From contig NC_091156.1 in assembly GCF_040958095.1 (NCBI RefSeq), positions 21,151,175-21,215,174 on the forward strand: a stretch of 64,000 nucleotides of DNA, in the 5' to 3' direction. A model generated the notes under the pieces. That model searched no databases, had not been told where the DNA came from, and saw only the letters and a list, made by a program, of their open reading frames with translations. Origin of the DNA: Procambarus clarkii. Taxonomy: Eukaryota; Arthropoda; Malacostraca; Decapoda; Cambaridae. Both the position numbers and the translations under genes were made by a program. This document shows, piece by piece, positions 8,821 through 17,345 of this stretch; the stretch's first letter is position 1; each line of letters begins with the position of its first letter.

Positions 8821-10620
8821 ATGGATGTGACCCCGGAGTCCCCACTCGCTGTGTGCGAGTTTGAGGGTTGCTCGGTCCCCTTGTCTCAGGGTGACCCTCA
8901 TTGTTTTTGCCTCTGCCACGCTGCCTGTTGGGTCGGTGATACTTTCGACCCTGAGTCCTGTGAGTGTTGCTGCTTGCTTGTGACTCAATTTACCCAATCC
9001 TCTGATAATTCTATTCGGGTACAGGCGGTGCGTGCGTTGCAGTCTAGGTTTCGTCTGTTGCAACGCGCTCGGTTGGTTGCTTCCCCGAATGCCCCGGGGC
9101 TGCCCCGCTTTGCTTTTCGAGACCCGGACTTGGGGTTGGGGGTCGCTTCGATCCTGGTTCAGTCCGCACCTTCTCGTCCTTCCCCTTCTGTTCGTTCTGG
9201 TCCCCCGCCCCTGCTTCCGGCCCCGAAGCGTCTGAGGGTTTCGGGGTCGGAGCAGGGGTTACTTGATCTCGAGACTCGGGTAGCTTCAGGGGTTGCCCCT
9301 TCCGGGGGTGTGGCAGAGGCATTCGAGTCTTGTCTCCCGGCCGAAGCTTCAGGGTCTGACCAGTGGGCCCCCCTTCCTCCAGCTTTTCCGGCTGCTCCGT
9401 CCTTGTCTTGTGGGGTCGGGGCTTGGGGAGAGGACTCAGCCTCGGGTCCTGTGGTGACGGACCTCGAGGCTGGGGAGGGGCTGACTAGGGGGCCTTGGGC
9501 CCCGCTGGACCCTGCCTGGGTTTTTCTTCCCACTGAGCGGGGCTTATTGTTACAAGGAGTGGGGTTTTCTTTTCCCCCCTCTGCGTACGAGTTGGATTTG
9601 GTGTCGGCCCCTCCCTGGGTTCGGTTCCGTGTTCCCCCGGGTACGTCGGTTCCGTCCTTCCGGAGGTTTTCGGCTTATTGCATCCAACCTGGTGTGGTGC
9701 GAGCGGCTTTTGCAGCTTACCTCCTGCGTGACCCGGATTATGCCTCGGAAATGGATCCGTCCACGTTCAGGTTTGGGACTTCGTTCCCTTTCTGGCTCCG
9801 TTACGAGGTTCCGGAGTCGTCCTGGCTAGCAGACTGCCCCTTGTTTGGTCTGGATTCCTGGCATTCCTTCTGTCGTTCCCGCACGCTGGAGTGGCGGGAA
9901 GCTTCCACGGTGCTTCAGGTTTTCCTGGGGGGCGAACTTGAGTACCTGAATGAGTGCTTGTTTGCCCCTGCCCTTCCCCGCGATGTGGGCGTTATTCAGC
10001 TCCATGTGCAGGTTCCCTCCCTTTCGGCGGCGCTCGTTGCGGAGGACTTGCGCGCCCGGGGCCTTTTGTGTTCGGCCTTGCGGTTCTTTTCCCTCCTGGA
10101 GCTGTCTTCGGATTGGCTCATGGAGGATGTGGGGACGCTTGGGTCCGTCCCGGGGTCCGGCACCTTGTCCTCGGCTGCGCGTTCGTCGGCTGCCTTGTTG
10201 AAGCTGTTCACGCCAATTTTGCGGGATGCGGTTTCCCTGTTTTATGCTTCCCGTCTCGCGTGTCGGCAGGCGGTGCTGGGTTCCTCCGTGGAATCTGCTT
10301 GGGCTCTGGCTCTTAGGCATTCTTCACCTTTTTGTCCTCTCCTGTTTGGGGAGTCGGCCGTGGCGCAGTTTATTCAGGCTGCGTCGGCGGCTTGTCGTCC
10401 GATGTCGGACTTGTTGGTTTTCCGGGGGTCCCGGGGTGGGTCTTCCCGGAAAGGTCGTGCCAGGGCTCGGGGTTCCTCTCGTCGTGGTAGGCCTCTGGTG
10501 TCAGGTTTGGGGTTGGCTCCTCCTGCGGACCCTCCCTCGTCTGGTTGGCGCGGTGTTCGCGCTGTGCGGGGTTCTGGGTCTCGTAAGGGTCACCGGCCCT
10601 TTCGCGGTTTGCCCCCTTGA
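8821..10620 (+). CDS. Gag-like ORF1 protein of DIRS element B
   Basis: A 599-residue frame from ATG 8821 (a GTG lies in frame at 8812 but the ATG is preferred) to TGA 10618. The N terminus is Cys/His-rich: CEFEGC, then HCFCLCHAAC, then CECCC within residues 12-51, a possible zinc-binding cluster. The middle (about 100-230) is Pro/Ser/Gly-rich and probably disordered. The second half is rich in Leu/Phe/Ser. The C terminus is basic and Arg/Gly-rich (RKGRARARGSSRRGR), suited to RNA binding. By position it is the structural protein that would package element RNA. It overlaps the next frame by four bases (TTGA). The Gag role is inferred from order and composition, not from a recognised domain. Confidence 0.8.
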   Translation: MDVTPESPLAVCEFEGCSVPLSQGDPHCFCLCHAACWVGDTFDPESCECCCLLVTQFTQSSDNSIRVQAVRALQSRFRLLQRARLVASPNAPGLPRFAFRDPDLGLGVASILVQSAPSRPSPSVRSGPPPLLPAPKRLRVSGSEQGLLDLETRVASGVAPSGGVAEAFESCLPAEASGSDQWAPLPPAFPAAPSLSCGVGAWGEDSASGPVVTDLEAGEGLTRGPWAPLDPAWVFLPTERGLLLQGVGFSFPPSAYELDLVSAPPWVRFRVPPGTSVPSFRRFSAYCIQPGVVRAAFAAYLLRDPDYASEMDPSTFRFGTSFPFWLRYEVPESSWLADCPLFGLDSWHSFCRSRTLEWREASTVLQVFLGGELEYLNECLFAPALPRDVGVIQLHVQVPSLSAALVAEDLRARGLLCSALRFFSLLELSSDWLMEDVGTLGSVPGSGTLSSAARSSAALLKLFTPILRDAVSLFYASRLACRQAVLGSSVESAWALALRHSSPFCPLLFGESAVAQFIQAASAACRPMSDLLVFRGSRGGSSRKGRARARGSSRRGRPLVSGLGLAPPADPPSSGWRGVRAVRGSGSRKGHRPFRGLPP

Positions 10621-12464
10621 CGGAGCGATGGGGGGGGCGGCTTGCGCTGTTCGCCCGCGCCTGGTCCCACGATTCGTGGGCCTTTCGGGTCGTGTCTCGC
10701 AGCCTGCGGTGGCGTTGGGTAGCCCCTCCCCCCTTTGGGGGGTCGGGGCTGGCAGGGCAGGTTTCTTCCCCTGCGCTCTGTCGAGTCGTCTTGGAGTGGG
10801 TACACTTGGGCGTCGTCGAAACGACTTCGTCCCTCAGATGGGTTTCCCGTCTGTTTCCGGTTCCGAAACGGGACTGCGCGGACCTGCGGTTCATTCTGGA
10901 CTTGTCCCGTCTGAACCCCTGGGTTCATTGCCCCTCCTTTCGGATGACTACGCTGTCTCAGGTTCGGCTCCTCTTGGAGCCGGGAGCTTGGATGGTGTCC
11001 CTGGACCTCCGGCACGCTTATTGGCATGCCCCGATTCATCCGCGGTTCAGGGACTGGCTCGGTTTTGTTGTGGGGCGTCTGAGTTACCGCTTTCGTTGTC
11101 TCCCATTCGGGTTGAACCTGGCACTTCGCGTGTTCACGCGCCTTACACGGGTTGTGGTGGCTCGTTTGCGTCTCCTAGGTGTTCGGGTGTTGGCCTACCT
11201 CGACGACTGGCTGGTTTGGGCTCCCAGCCAGTCAGCTTGCTTGCTAGCCAGGGATTTGGTTCTTTCCCAGCTCGCCGAGTTCGGGTTCTTGGTGAACTGG
11301 AGGAAGTCCCATCTGGTTCCCTCTCAGGTTTGGACTTGGCTGGGTCTCGTTTGGGACTCTCGAATCGCCTCCTTGTCTCTCTCTCCGGAGTCTCTCCTGC
11401 GGCTGCGGTCCCGTCTTCGTCTGTTTCTGGAGGGCCCTCGGGTCACCCGGCAGTTGCTCGAGGGGCTGTGCGGGAGCCTGAACTTCGCAATGGTGGTCTA
11501 CCCGCCGGGTCGGGTTTGGCTTCGACGGCTGTTCAGGTTCCTTCGGGGTTCCCCCTTCCGCCTCTCTCGCGATCGCAGAGTTCGACCCCCGGGGGCCTTG
11601 CGTCGGTTGCTGCGTCACCGGCTTCCTCTTCGGGTTTTTCGGGGTTCAATGCCTTGGCGCCTACCCGAGCCCTCGCTCGATGTGTACACGGATGTGTCGT
11701 CTCTCGGCTGGGGTTTAGTGACCAGTGCTCACCAGGCCGGCCAGGGGCGTTGGGATCCGTCCTTCCGTCTAGCTCACAGCACGGTGCGGGAGTTCGCGGC
11801 AGTGTGGTTTGCTCTGGGGAGGATTCGGGTGGCCCGCGGATCGACGATTCGGCTCCATTCGGACTGCTCTCCAGTGGTTCATTGCCTGAACCGCGGGGGT
11901 TCGATGCGGTCCTTGTCTCTTTGGGGTTGGTCGCTTCGGGTGACTCGTCTGCTGAGTTCTCGGGGTTTGGCTCGCCTGGCGGTTCACGTACGAGGCGTGT
12001 CCAACGTCTTGGCCGACGCCCTGTCTCGCTTCGTTCCCCTCTCCACGGAGTGGACGGTCGACGACGAGTCCTTCCGTTGGCTTTGCCAGACGTTCAGGCG
12101 CCCCGAAGTGGACCTCTTCGCGTCGGCGTGGTCGCGGCGTCTTCCCGTTTATGCGGCGCCCTTCCCCGATCGCGAGGCCGTCGGGGTCGATGCCTTTCGG
12201 CTAGACTGGTCGAGGTGGGGGTTCCTGTACCTCTTTCTCCCGGTTCGGCTGTTGCTCCAGGTCCTGACTCGCTTAGAGACTTACCAGGGGAGAGTTGTCC
12301 TTCTGGCCTCTTGGTGGCCGGCCCAGCCTTGGTTTCAGGCGCTGGTTGCTCGGTGTCTGAACCCGAGGGTTTTCCCGCGGCTCCGGCTCTTTCAGCAGAT
12401 CGGGCCGGTATGTCACGTGGCTGGTTCGATCTTCTCCTCGAGTCTTCGCGTATGGTTTTTTTGA
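10617..12464 (+). CDS. reverse transcriptase-RNase H of DIRS element B
   Basis: A 615-codon open frame. The RT core includes CADLRFILDLSRLN, MVSLDLRHAYWH (catalytic Asp), RFRCLPFGLN and AYLDDWLVW, where YLDD (residues 194-197) holds the polymerase aspartates. RNase H begins near VYTDVSSLGWG (first Asp, residue 359), followed by REFAAVW, RLHSDCSPVV and NVLADALSRF with the later acidic residues. The frame opens at TTG overlapping the gag TGA; there is no ATG there, so expression may need re-initiation or a -1 shift on the preceding C run. It makes DNA from the element RNA and degrades the RNA strand. No lesion seen. Its 3' end overlaps the recombinase start. Confidence 0.93.
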   Translation: MTERWGGRLALFARAWSHDSWAFRVVSRSLRWRWVAPPPFGGSGLAGQVSSPALCRVVLEWVHLGVVETTSSLRWVSRLFPVPKRDCADLRFILDLSRLNPWVHCPSFRMTTLSQVRLLLEPGAWMVSLDLRHAYWHAPIHPRFRDWLGFVVGRLSYRFRCLPFGLNLALRVFTRLTRVVVARLRLLGVRVLAYLDDWLVWAPSQSACLLARDLVLSQLAEFGFLVNWRKSHLVPSQVWTWLGLVWDSRIASLSLSPESLLRLRSRLRLFLEGPRVTRQLLEGLCGSLNFAMVVYPPGRVWLRRLFRFLRGSPFRLSRDRRVRPPGALRRLLRHRLPLRVFRGSMPWRLPEPSLDVYTDVSSLGWGLVTSAHQAGQGRWDPSFRLAHSTVREFAAVWFALGRIRVARGSTIRLHSDCSPVVHCLNRGGSMRSLSLWGWSLRVTRLLSSRGLARLAVHVRGVSNVLADALSRFVPLSTEWTVDDESFRWLCQTFRRPEVDLFASAWSRRLPVYAAPFPDREAVGVDAFRLDWSRWGFLYLFLPVRLLLQVLTRLETYQGRVVLLASWWPAQPWFQALVARCLNPRVFPRLRLFQQIGPVCHVAGSIFSSSLRVWFF

Positions 12465-13459
12465 CTCGAGTCTATCATCATCTCTATGGTGATCAGGTGG
12501 CCTCCTTGTTGGTGTCCCACCTGAGGGCTTCTTCTCGGCGGCAGTATGAAGTTTCGTGGCGGTCCTTCCGTTTCTTTTTGCGTCTTCGTCGTGTTAGCTC
12601 CTTGTCTGTTCGGGTGGTCTTGTCCTTCCTCTCGTGGTTGTTTCAGGACCATCATCTTATGCCTAACACTGTCCCTTCGTATCGTGCGGCGCTGGCAGAG
12701 CCGCTTCAGCTTGCTTTCGGTATCGATGTTACGTCTGCGCCGTTTCGCAAGCTGTCTCGTGCATTGTTTCACCTCCGGCCTGCTCATGCGTTGCCTGAGC
12801 CATCCTGGTCTTTGGACAGAGTGCTCGCTTTCCTTTCATCTCCTCATTTCGCTGTGGCCCCTTCGGTCCAGGATTGTTTTTCCAAGGCACTTTTCTTGTT
12901 AGCTTTGGCCTCTGGGGGTCGGGTAGGGGAGCTTCATGCTCTCCTCCGGCGCAGGGGTTTCTGCTCTTTTGGTCGTGGTGATTGTTTTGTTCGTTTGCAG
13001 CCGTCTCCTTCTTTTCTGGCGAAGAATGAGACTGCTGCGTTCCGGAGGGGTCCGTGGGTGGTTGATGCTTGGTTGGTCAGGCCGGGGGTGCATCATGTTT
13101 TGTGTCCGGTTGCGGCGCTTCGCCGTTATTTGCGCGCCACAGCTTCTGTGTCCGGGTACGCGCTGTGGGTTGATCCGGTTTCCCTTCTTCCCTGTTCGCG
13201 GGTTCGGGTCTCTCAGGTCGTCCGCAGGGTTATTAGGTCCAGCCAGCCTGCGGTCTATCCCCGTGCCCATGACGTTCGTAAGTTCGCGGCTCTTGCTGCC
13301 GTCTTTGGGAATATGTCTTGGTCTGATATTCAGGCGCGGGGACTTTGGCGGTCGAACAGGGTCCTGGCTGCTCGTTACCTTGTGAATGTCCCTGGGCCTC
13401 GTCGGGCCTGTGTTGCTTTGGGTCGGCAGTTGCAGCCAGTTGTCTCGGCTTCGAGTTGA
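12410..13459 (+). CDS. tyrosine recombinase (integrase) of DIRS element B
   Basis: 349 residues from ATG 12410, overlapping the RT-RNase H frame by 55 bp; a second ATG at 12452 (MVFLTRVYHHLY) is an alternative start. The catalytic set is complete: Arg171 in GGRVGELHALL, His287 and Arg290 in HDVRKFAAL, Trp313 in GLWRSN and the nucleophile Tyr323 in AARYLV. It would integrate a circular DNA copy by strand exchange, explaining the lack of target duplication. The same frame is open without stop from 10226 through the whole RT-RNase H gene, but only the part from about 12.4 kb shows conserved recombinase motifs. Confidence 0.93.
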   Translation: MSRGWFDLLLESSRMVFLTRVYHHLYGDQVASLLVSHLRASSRRQYEVSWRSFRFFLRLRRVSSLSVRVVLSFLSWLFQDHHLMPNTVPSYRAALAEPLQLAFGIDVTSAPFRKLSRALFHLRPAHALPEPSWSLDRVLAFLSSPHFAVAPSVQDCFSKALFLLALASGGRVGELHALLRRRGFCSFGRGDCFVRLQPSPSFLAKNETAAFRRGPWVVDAWLVRPGVHHVLCPVAALRRYLRATASVSGYALWVDPVSLLPCSRVRVSQVVRRVIRSSQPAVYPRAHDVRKFAALAAVFGNMSWSDIQARGLWRSNRVLAARYLVNVPGPRRACVALGRQLQPVVSASS

Positions 13460-13521
13460 GGGGTGAGCGACGACCGCCTCCCGGGTAAGGCCCTCTTTTT
13501 TCTGTCTGTGGGTAGTTAGCA

Positions 13522-13606
13522 CCGGGGAGCCGACGGGGCTCCCCCCAGAAAACCAGCGTTGAATGTAATGAAACGCCATTTTCTGGGTGAGTCCCGGAGG
13601 CTTCCC
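13522..13606 (+). repeat. internal complementary region (ICR) of element B
   Basis: Reads as the reverse complement of the two outer ends joined together: GGGGAGCCGACGGGGCTCCC matches the left end at 7745-7770, and the ATGTAATGAAACGCCATTT part matches both the A/B junction (7694-7740) and the right end (14071-14114). In known DIRS elements such a region templates the completion of the ends and circle formation. It lies directly after the recombinase stop. Confidence 0.9.
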
Positions 13607-13649
13607 AGCATCCCTCCCTCCCTCCGGTCAGCGGTTTTTCGCGCTTTTG

Positions 13650-14114
13650 ACATCCAGCCTCAAGAACTGAGGTGTGGGTAGCCGGCGCGGGGGTCTGGGG
13701 CTCCCCCTTCCCCCTCCCGGGGAGGGGGGAGCTGCGCAGACAGCGGCGCGACGGTGTGTGACGTCACACTAGTTTGCTTGTTTTCAGGTTGGGGAGTTCT
13801 ATCCACTAGTTCGGTTTTTGGTAGCAATTTTAACCAGAATAGGGGTTTGTTTTGGGGCGCTTACCTTTCTGGGTGCCTGTTCCGGTCGATGGCAGACATA
13901 GAATGCTTCCAACTACACGGGGGCTTCTATAGGCCATTGCTCCCCTTGCCTCTCTGAGGGGGCCCGGTTCTGGCCGTGGTCCCCGGTAGGCCTAAGAACT
14001 CCATACACATGACTGATGCCAAAGTCTGACATTAGCATATCAGCCTGGGATAGCTCCGGGGAGCCTCCAGGACTCACCCAGAAAATGGCGTTTCATTACA
14101 TTCAACGCTGGTTT
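13650..14114 (+). repeat. right inverted terminal repeat of element B
   Basis: Inverted copy of 7741-8166 from CAGCCTCAAGAACTGAGGTG to TATCAGCCTGGGATAGCTCC, then the outer terminal motif CTCACCCAGAAAATGGCG ending near GCTGGTTTT. Beyond it the sequence turns abruptly AT-rich. Confidence 0.9.
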
Positions 14115-14152
14115 TTTATTCTGTATCTCTAAAATATATAAATTAATTCTAG

Positions 14153-14738
14153 ATATCCAGAACCTGACCTTCCAACTCATGTTGAGCGGCAAATATCTCA
14201 TGTAAGCCAAAGAGACTGGGGACGACCAACTTCTCCATGGGCATCTTCACCTTCATATTCCCCATGGGCATCTTCATCTTCATCTTCATCTTCATATGCC
14301 CCATGGGCATCTTCATCTTCATATGCCCCATGTGCACCTTCACCTTCATATGCCCCAAAGATTCCTCCACCTACTGTGCCTCGCAGGGCTCAAATTCCAC
14401 CATCTTCTCCACACTCCTATGCATTGTCTCCAAATAACAGCCCAAACTTGCATTTGAAGTTTGTTGATATTCCAATAAGTGACGTACTTAAGACAGACCA
14501 TGGCATTACTACCTTAGACCTTCACCACATGACTGTCAGAGAAGCCACTCAGACAACGAATAAGTTCCTCCGCCAAAGCGTTGGTCAACATAAGGTCAGA
14601 ATTGTTACTGGTAGGGGTTTACATAGTGAAGGTGGAACACCCAAACTCAAACCAGCTATTGCATTACTTTTAAAGCGAAGAGGTTTTGAGTTTCGAGAGG
14701 TGAACAATGGAGGATGCTTTGAAGTAACTCTCTCTTAA
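14153..14738 (+). CDS. N4BP2-like: terminal exon of an N4BP2-like Smr-domain protein
   Basis: Open from the candidate acceptor TTAATTCTAG (ends 14152) to TAA 14736-14738; an in-frame TAA at 14139 lies just upstream of that acceptor. The exon begins with the last base of a split codon. The C-terminal ~85 residues are a clear Smr domain: LDLHHMTVREA with the LDxH motif, IVTGRGLHSEGG with the TGRGxHS motif, then KLKPAIALLLKRRGFEF and GGCFEVTLS at the terminus. In N4BP2 the Smr domain, associated with nuclease activity, is likewise C-terminal and has the same TGRGxHS form. Upstream residues are Pro/Ser-rich with a 9-residue repeat. Earlier exons must lie to the left of the window or behind the DIRS elements. 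A processed copy is less likely because an acceptor fits and no poly(A) follows. Confidence 0.72.
14232..14357 (+). repeat. in-frame coding minisatellite in the Smr-protein exon
   Basis: 42 codons built from units close to SPWASSPSY (27 nt): SPWASSPSY, a unit expanded by extra Ser codons, APWASSSSY and APCAPSPSY. At DNA level the unit is CCATGGGCATCTTCA plus TCTTCA expansions. The frame is preserved throughout. The Met/Lys-rich minus-strand reading of the same bases is a shadow. Confidence 0.85.
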
Positions 14739-15649
14739 TGTGTTAGTTACGTTATGGTAGTATAACATAGAAGTTGGTAAAATTATTAATTTTTTAATTC
14801 TTATTGTCTTGAGAAGAAGAATTTTATTTTTATTTTATTTTATTTTATTTTACGTTAACAAGAATAATTACTTGGCATTTTATTTTACTTTGAATTTTAT
14901 GTCTTCAATGGTTAATTTGTGTTATGTATTTTAGAAAGACAACTAACTGCATATGACAACCAATTTAATTGGTAATTTTACAAGATTGTTAGACAAATCA
15001 TGCGGATGTAAACAATTAGACTGGTCTAAAAAAATTGGATTAAAAACTCACTCAATCCATTTTGACAAAAAGTGAATATGATTTTAATTGGAGCTATATT
15101 TTTTAATACTCAGAACTGGACTCGGAGCTAATCCTTTGTTCCACCTTCATGATAATGAGAGTAGAAATTTTGTGTTTCATTTTGTTAAACTTTAAAAAAA
15201 AAATATTTTTAAATCACATTGATGAATTCTTGAGGTTGTCACAGAGGCTTAATTGTCTGCATTCATGGCTATGTTGCATATAAAATGTGAAAGTCAAGTT
15301 ATTTAATATGAAAAGTGTAAGAGTAATAGCAATACAGTAATGTAATGATATTTACAGTGCCATGTATTGCAGCATCATCACTGAGGGCTCCTGTAGGTCT
15401 TATATCACCTCACATCTCAAACAGGTAAAGGTTGACTAGGAAAAAAGCCAGTCCATTATGCATGGCATTTGAAAATAACATTAATATTTGTACATACAGA
15501 ATCACAATAATGTGATGTTTATCAAATGAACAAATCCACAAGGTCTGTGATAAGGATTCAAACTAAGGCGCTGAGTGTTCACAGATGCGCTCTAGTCAAC
15601 GGTTGCAATTGTTTTGGCCATGTCGTGATACAGTTGATTAGAGCGTGTC

Positions 15650-15728
15650 TGTTGACCAGACCACACACTAGAAGGTGAAGGGATGACGACGTTTCGGTCC
15701 GTCCTGGACCATTCTCAAGTCGATTGTG
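15650..15728 (+). repeat. hairpin cassette, copy 1
   Basis: One copy of a ~78 bp module beginning TTGACCAGACCACACACTAG and ending CTCAAGTCGATTGTG, with the internal palindrome GGTCCGTCCTGGACC. Other copies are at 28563-28738 (two, facing each other) and 33872-33950, with a diverged relative at 22365-22442. Confidence 0.9.
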
Positions 15729-15753
15729 ATGAGGAAGTAGAGACAGGCAATAA

Positions 15754-15785
15754 CGAGTGTTCCCAGACGTGTCTGGGAACACTCG
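15754..15785 (+). repeat. 32 bp palindrome, 15 bp arms
   Basis: CGAGTGTTCCCAGAC and its exact reverse complement GTCTGGGAACACTCG are separated by GT. It follows the hairpin cassette by 26 bp. Function unknown. Confidence 0.95.
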
Positions 15786-16859
15786 GCGCACAGGTTTGAA
15801 CCCTCATCAAGGTTACTCTGGATTTACTAATATTTGTAGAATTATCTACAAATAATTTATGATGCTCTCTAGTTGCAGAAAATAGATACAGTATTTAATA
15901 AGAAAATTGGAGCTCTATTTTTGACCATTGGATTAAATAATAGTAATATTTTATAGTGGTGCTGTTTTGTCTTTAAGGTAATTAGAGGCTTGAACTAATA
16001 TGATAAGAAAAGCTTCACATACTATTTGTGTATTGAAAAGCTGACATTTTTATACATCTATTGTGATAACTTTTATATATTGCAAAATACGTGATTTAGA
16101 GAAATTATTCTAAACAATGACTTGGACCAGTAATTAATAATGTGTTTTGTTTCATTATACGATTACATGAGTTGTAAGGCCTTGTAATAAGACAAAACAT
16201 TGTACTATATAATCTTCATCAAAAATAGGTTCTTCTAATCATACTTGAAGCTGAAACAAATTTTAATAAATGTTTCCTAGTCATACCATTAAGTAGATTA
16301 CATCTTTTCCATTTAATATTTGATGACTCCAGAGTAATGACTCTGGGACTGATAAAACATTTGCATTGGAGATGTCAAAATTTGTATTATCTTTCACTCT
16401 TGAAGTGCCTTGACAAGCCTTGTGGTTATTGTAGAATAAGTTGAAAGCCTTGAAGACTGCTTTATTTCACTACTTTCTTCACCTTGCATGAGAAGTGCTC
16501 TATTAACAATTAAGTAGTGTTGTTACTGAGGACTAGTAGAGTGTGGGCAGGAGGAAATGTTACTCTCCTGTAGTATCCTGTTTGTGTTTTACTCTTTTTT
16601 TTTTCTTTTTTTGTTTTTTTACCTATATAAGTTTGCATAACCAAGAAACCTACAAATATCCACATTAATGTCTATTGTTTTAACACAATACTGTGTATAC
16701 CATTATACATTACAGCTTCCCTTGCAATTGAACTGAATTATTAGTAAAGTATTATACAGTAAGCCTTTGAGTTGCACAGGGCATGTATCCTGGTAAAAAG
16801 TATGCAAACATTAGCTACACAAATTTACAAAACTGTTCTTTGGGAAGAAAGAGATTGCT

Positions 16860-17345
16860 AGAGACATTGTGCAGTTCCTTCATAACCACTATTGTCATCC
16901 TCTGGGACGGTATGCCACCAGACTCGTCCCGGAACTAAGAGGTATGAGCTACGAGGAAAGGTTAAAGGAGCTGAAACTCACATCCCTGGGAAACAGAAGA
17001 GTAAGGGGAGACATGATAACCACCTACAAAATTCTCAGGGGAATTGACAGGGTGGAAAAAGACAAGCTCTTTAGCACAGGTGAAACACGGACAAGGTGAC
17101 ACAGATGGAAACTTAGTACCCAAATGAGCCACAAAGACATTAGAGAGAATGTTTTCAGTGTCAGAGTAGTTAACAAATGGAATGCATTATGAAGTGATGT
17201 GGTTGAGGCTGACTCCATACACAGTTTTAAATGTAGATATGATAGAGCCCAGTAGCCTCAGGAATCAGTACACCAGTTGATTGACAGTTGAGAGGCCTGA
17301 CCAAAAAGCCAGATCTCAACCCCTGCAAGCACAACTAGGTGAGAA
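16860..17345 (+). mobile_element. LINE4 fragment (CR1-like C-terminal end)
   Basis: Encodes a broken C-terminal LINE segment: RGMSYEERLKELKLTSLGNR, VRGDMITTYKIL, then after a stop at 17097 VVNKWNAL and further residues with stops. The 3' UTR ends near AGCACAACTAGGTGAGAAC. It resembles the C terminus of CR1-type ORF2, is distinct from LINE1, and is a relative of the LINE3 sequence (RNLSYEERLTKLKLHSLERR). 5'-truncated and dead. Confidence 0.75.

Larger units (their letters stand above)
7694..14114 (+). mobile_element. DIRS-type retrotransposon, element B (structurally complete)
   Basis: About 6.4 kb with every part expected of a DIRS element: a left terminal repeat (to about 8166), Gag (8821-10620), RT-RNase H (10617-12464), tyrosine recombinase (12410-13459), an internal complementary region (13522-13606) and an inverted right terminal repeat (about 13650-14114). 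No frame interruption is seen in the three proteins, and the catalytic residues of RT, RNase H and recombinase are present. No methyltransferase domain was recognised. It is GC-rich against AT-rich flanks. Potentially autonomous or recently so; family-level naming (DIRS1-like or PAT-like) was not resolved, but inverted rather than split direct repeats favour DIRS1-like. Confidence 0.92.
14739..16860 (+). other. 3' flank / probable 3' UTR of the Smr gene and AT-rich sequence
   Basis: No coding frame of note. AT-rich with TTTTA runs (14823-14855). A hairpin cassette (15650-15728) and a 32 bp palindrome (15754-15785) interrupt it. The first canonical AATAAA I see on this strand after the stop is at 16265-16270, a possible but unproven polyadenylation signal; ATTAAA-type hexamers occur earlier. 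Confidence 0.4.

Noticed and set aside
14149..14370. Met/Lys-rich minus-strand frame over the Smr exon
   Set aside because: Shadow of the CCATGGGCATCTTCA coding repeat on the plus strand, which continues into a recognisable Smr domain.
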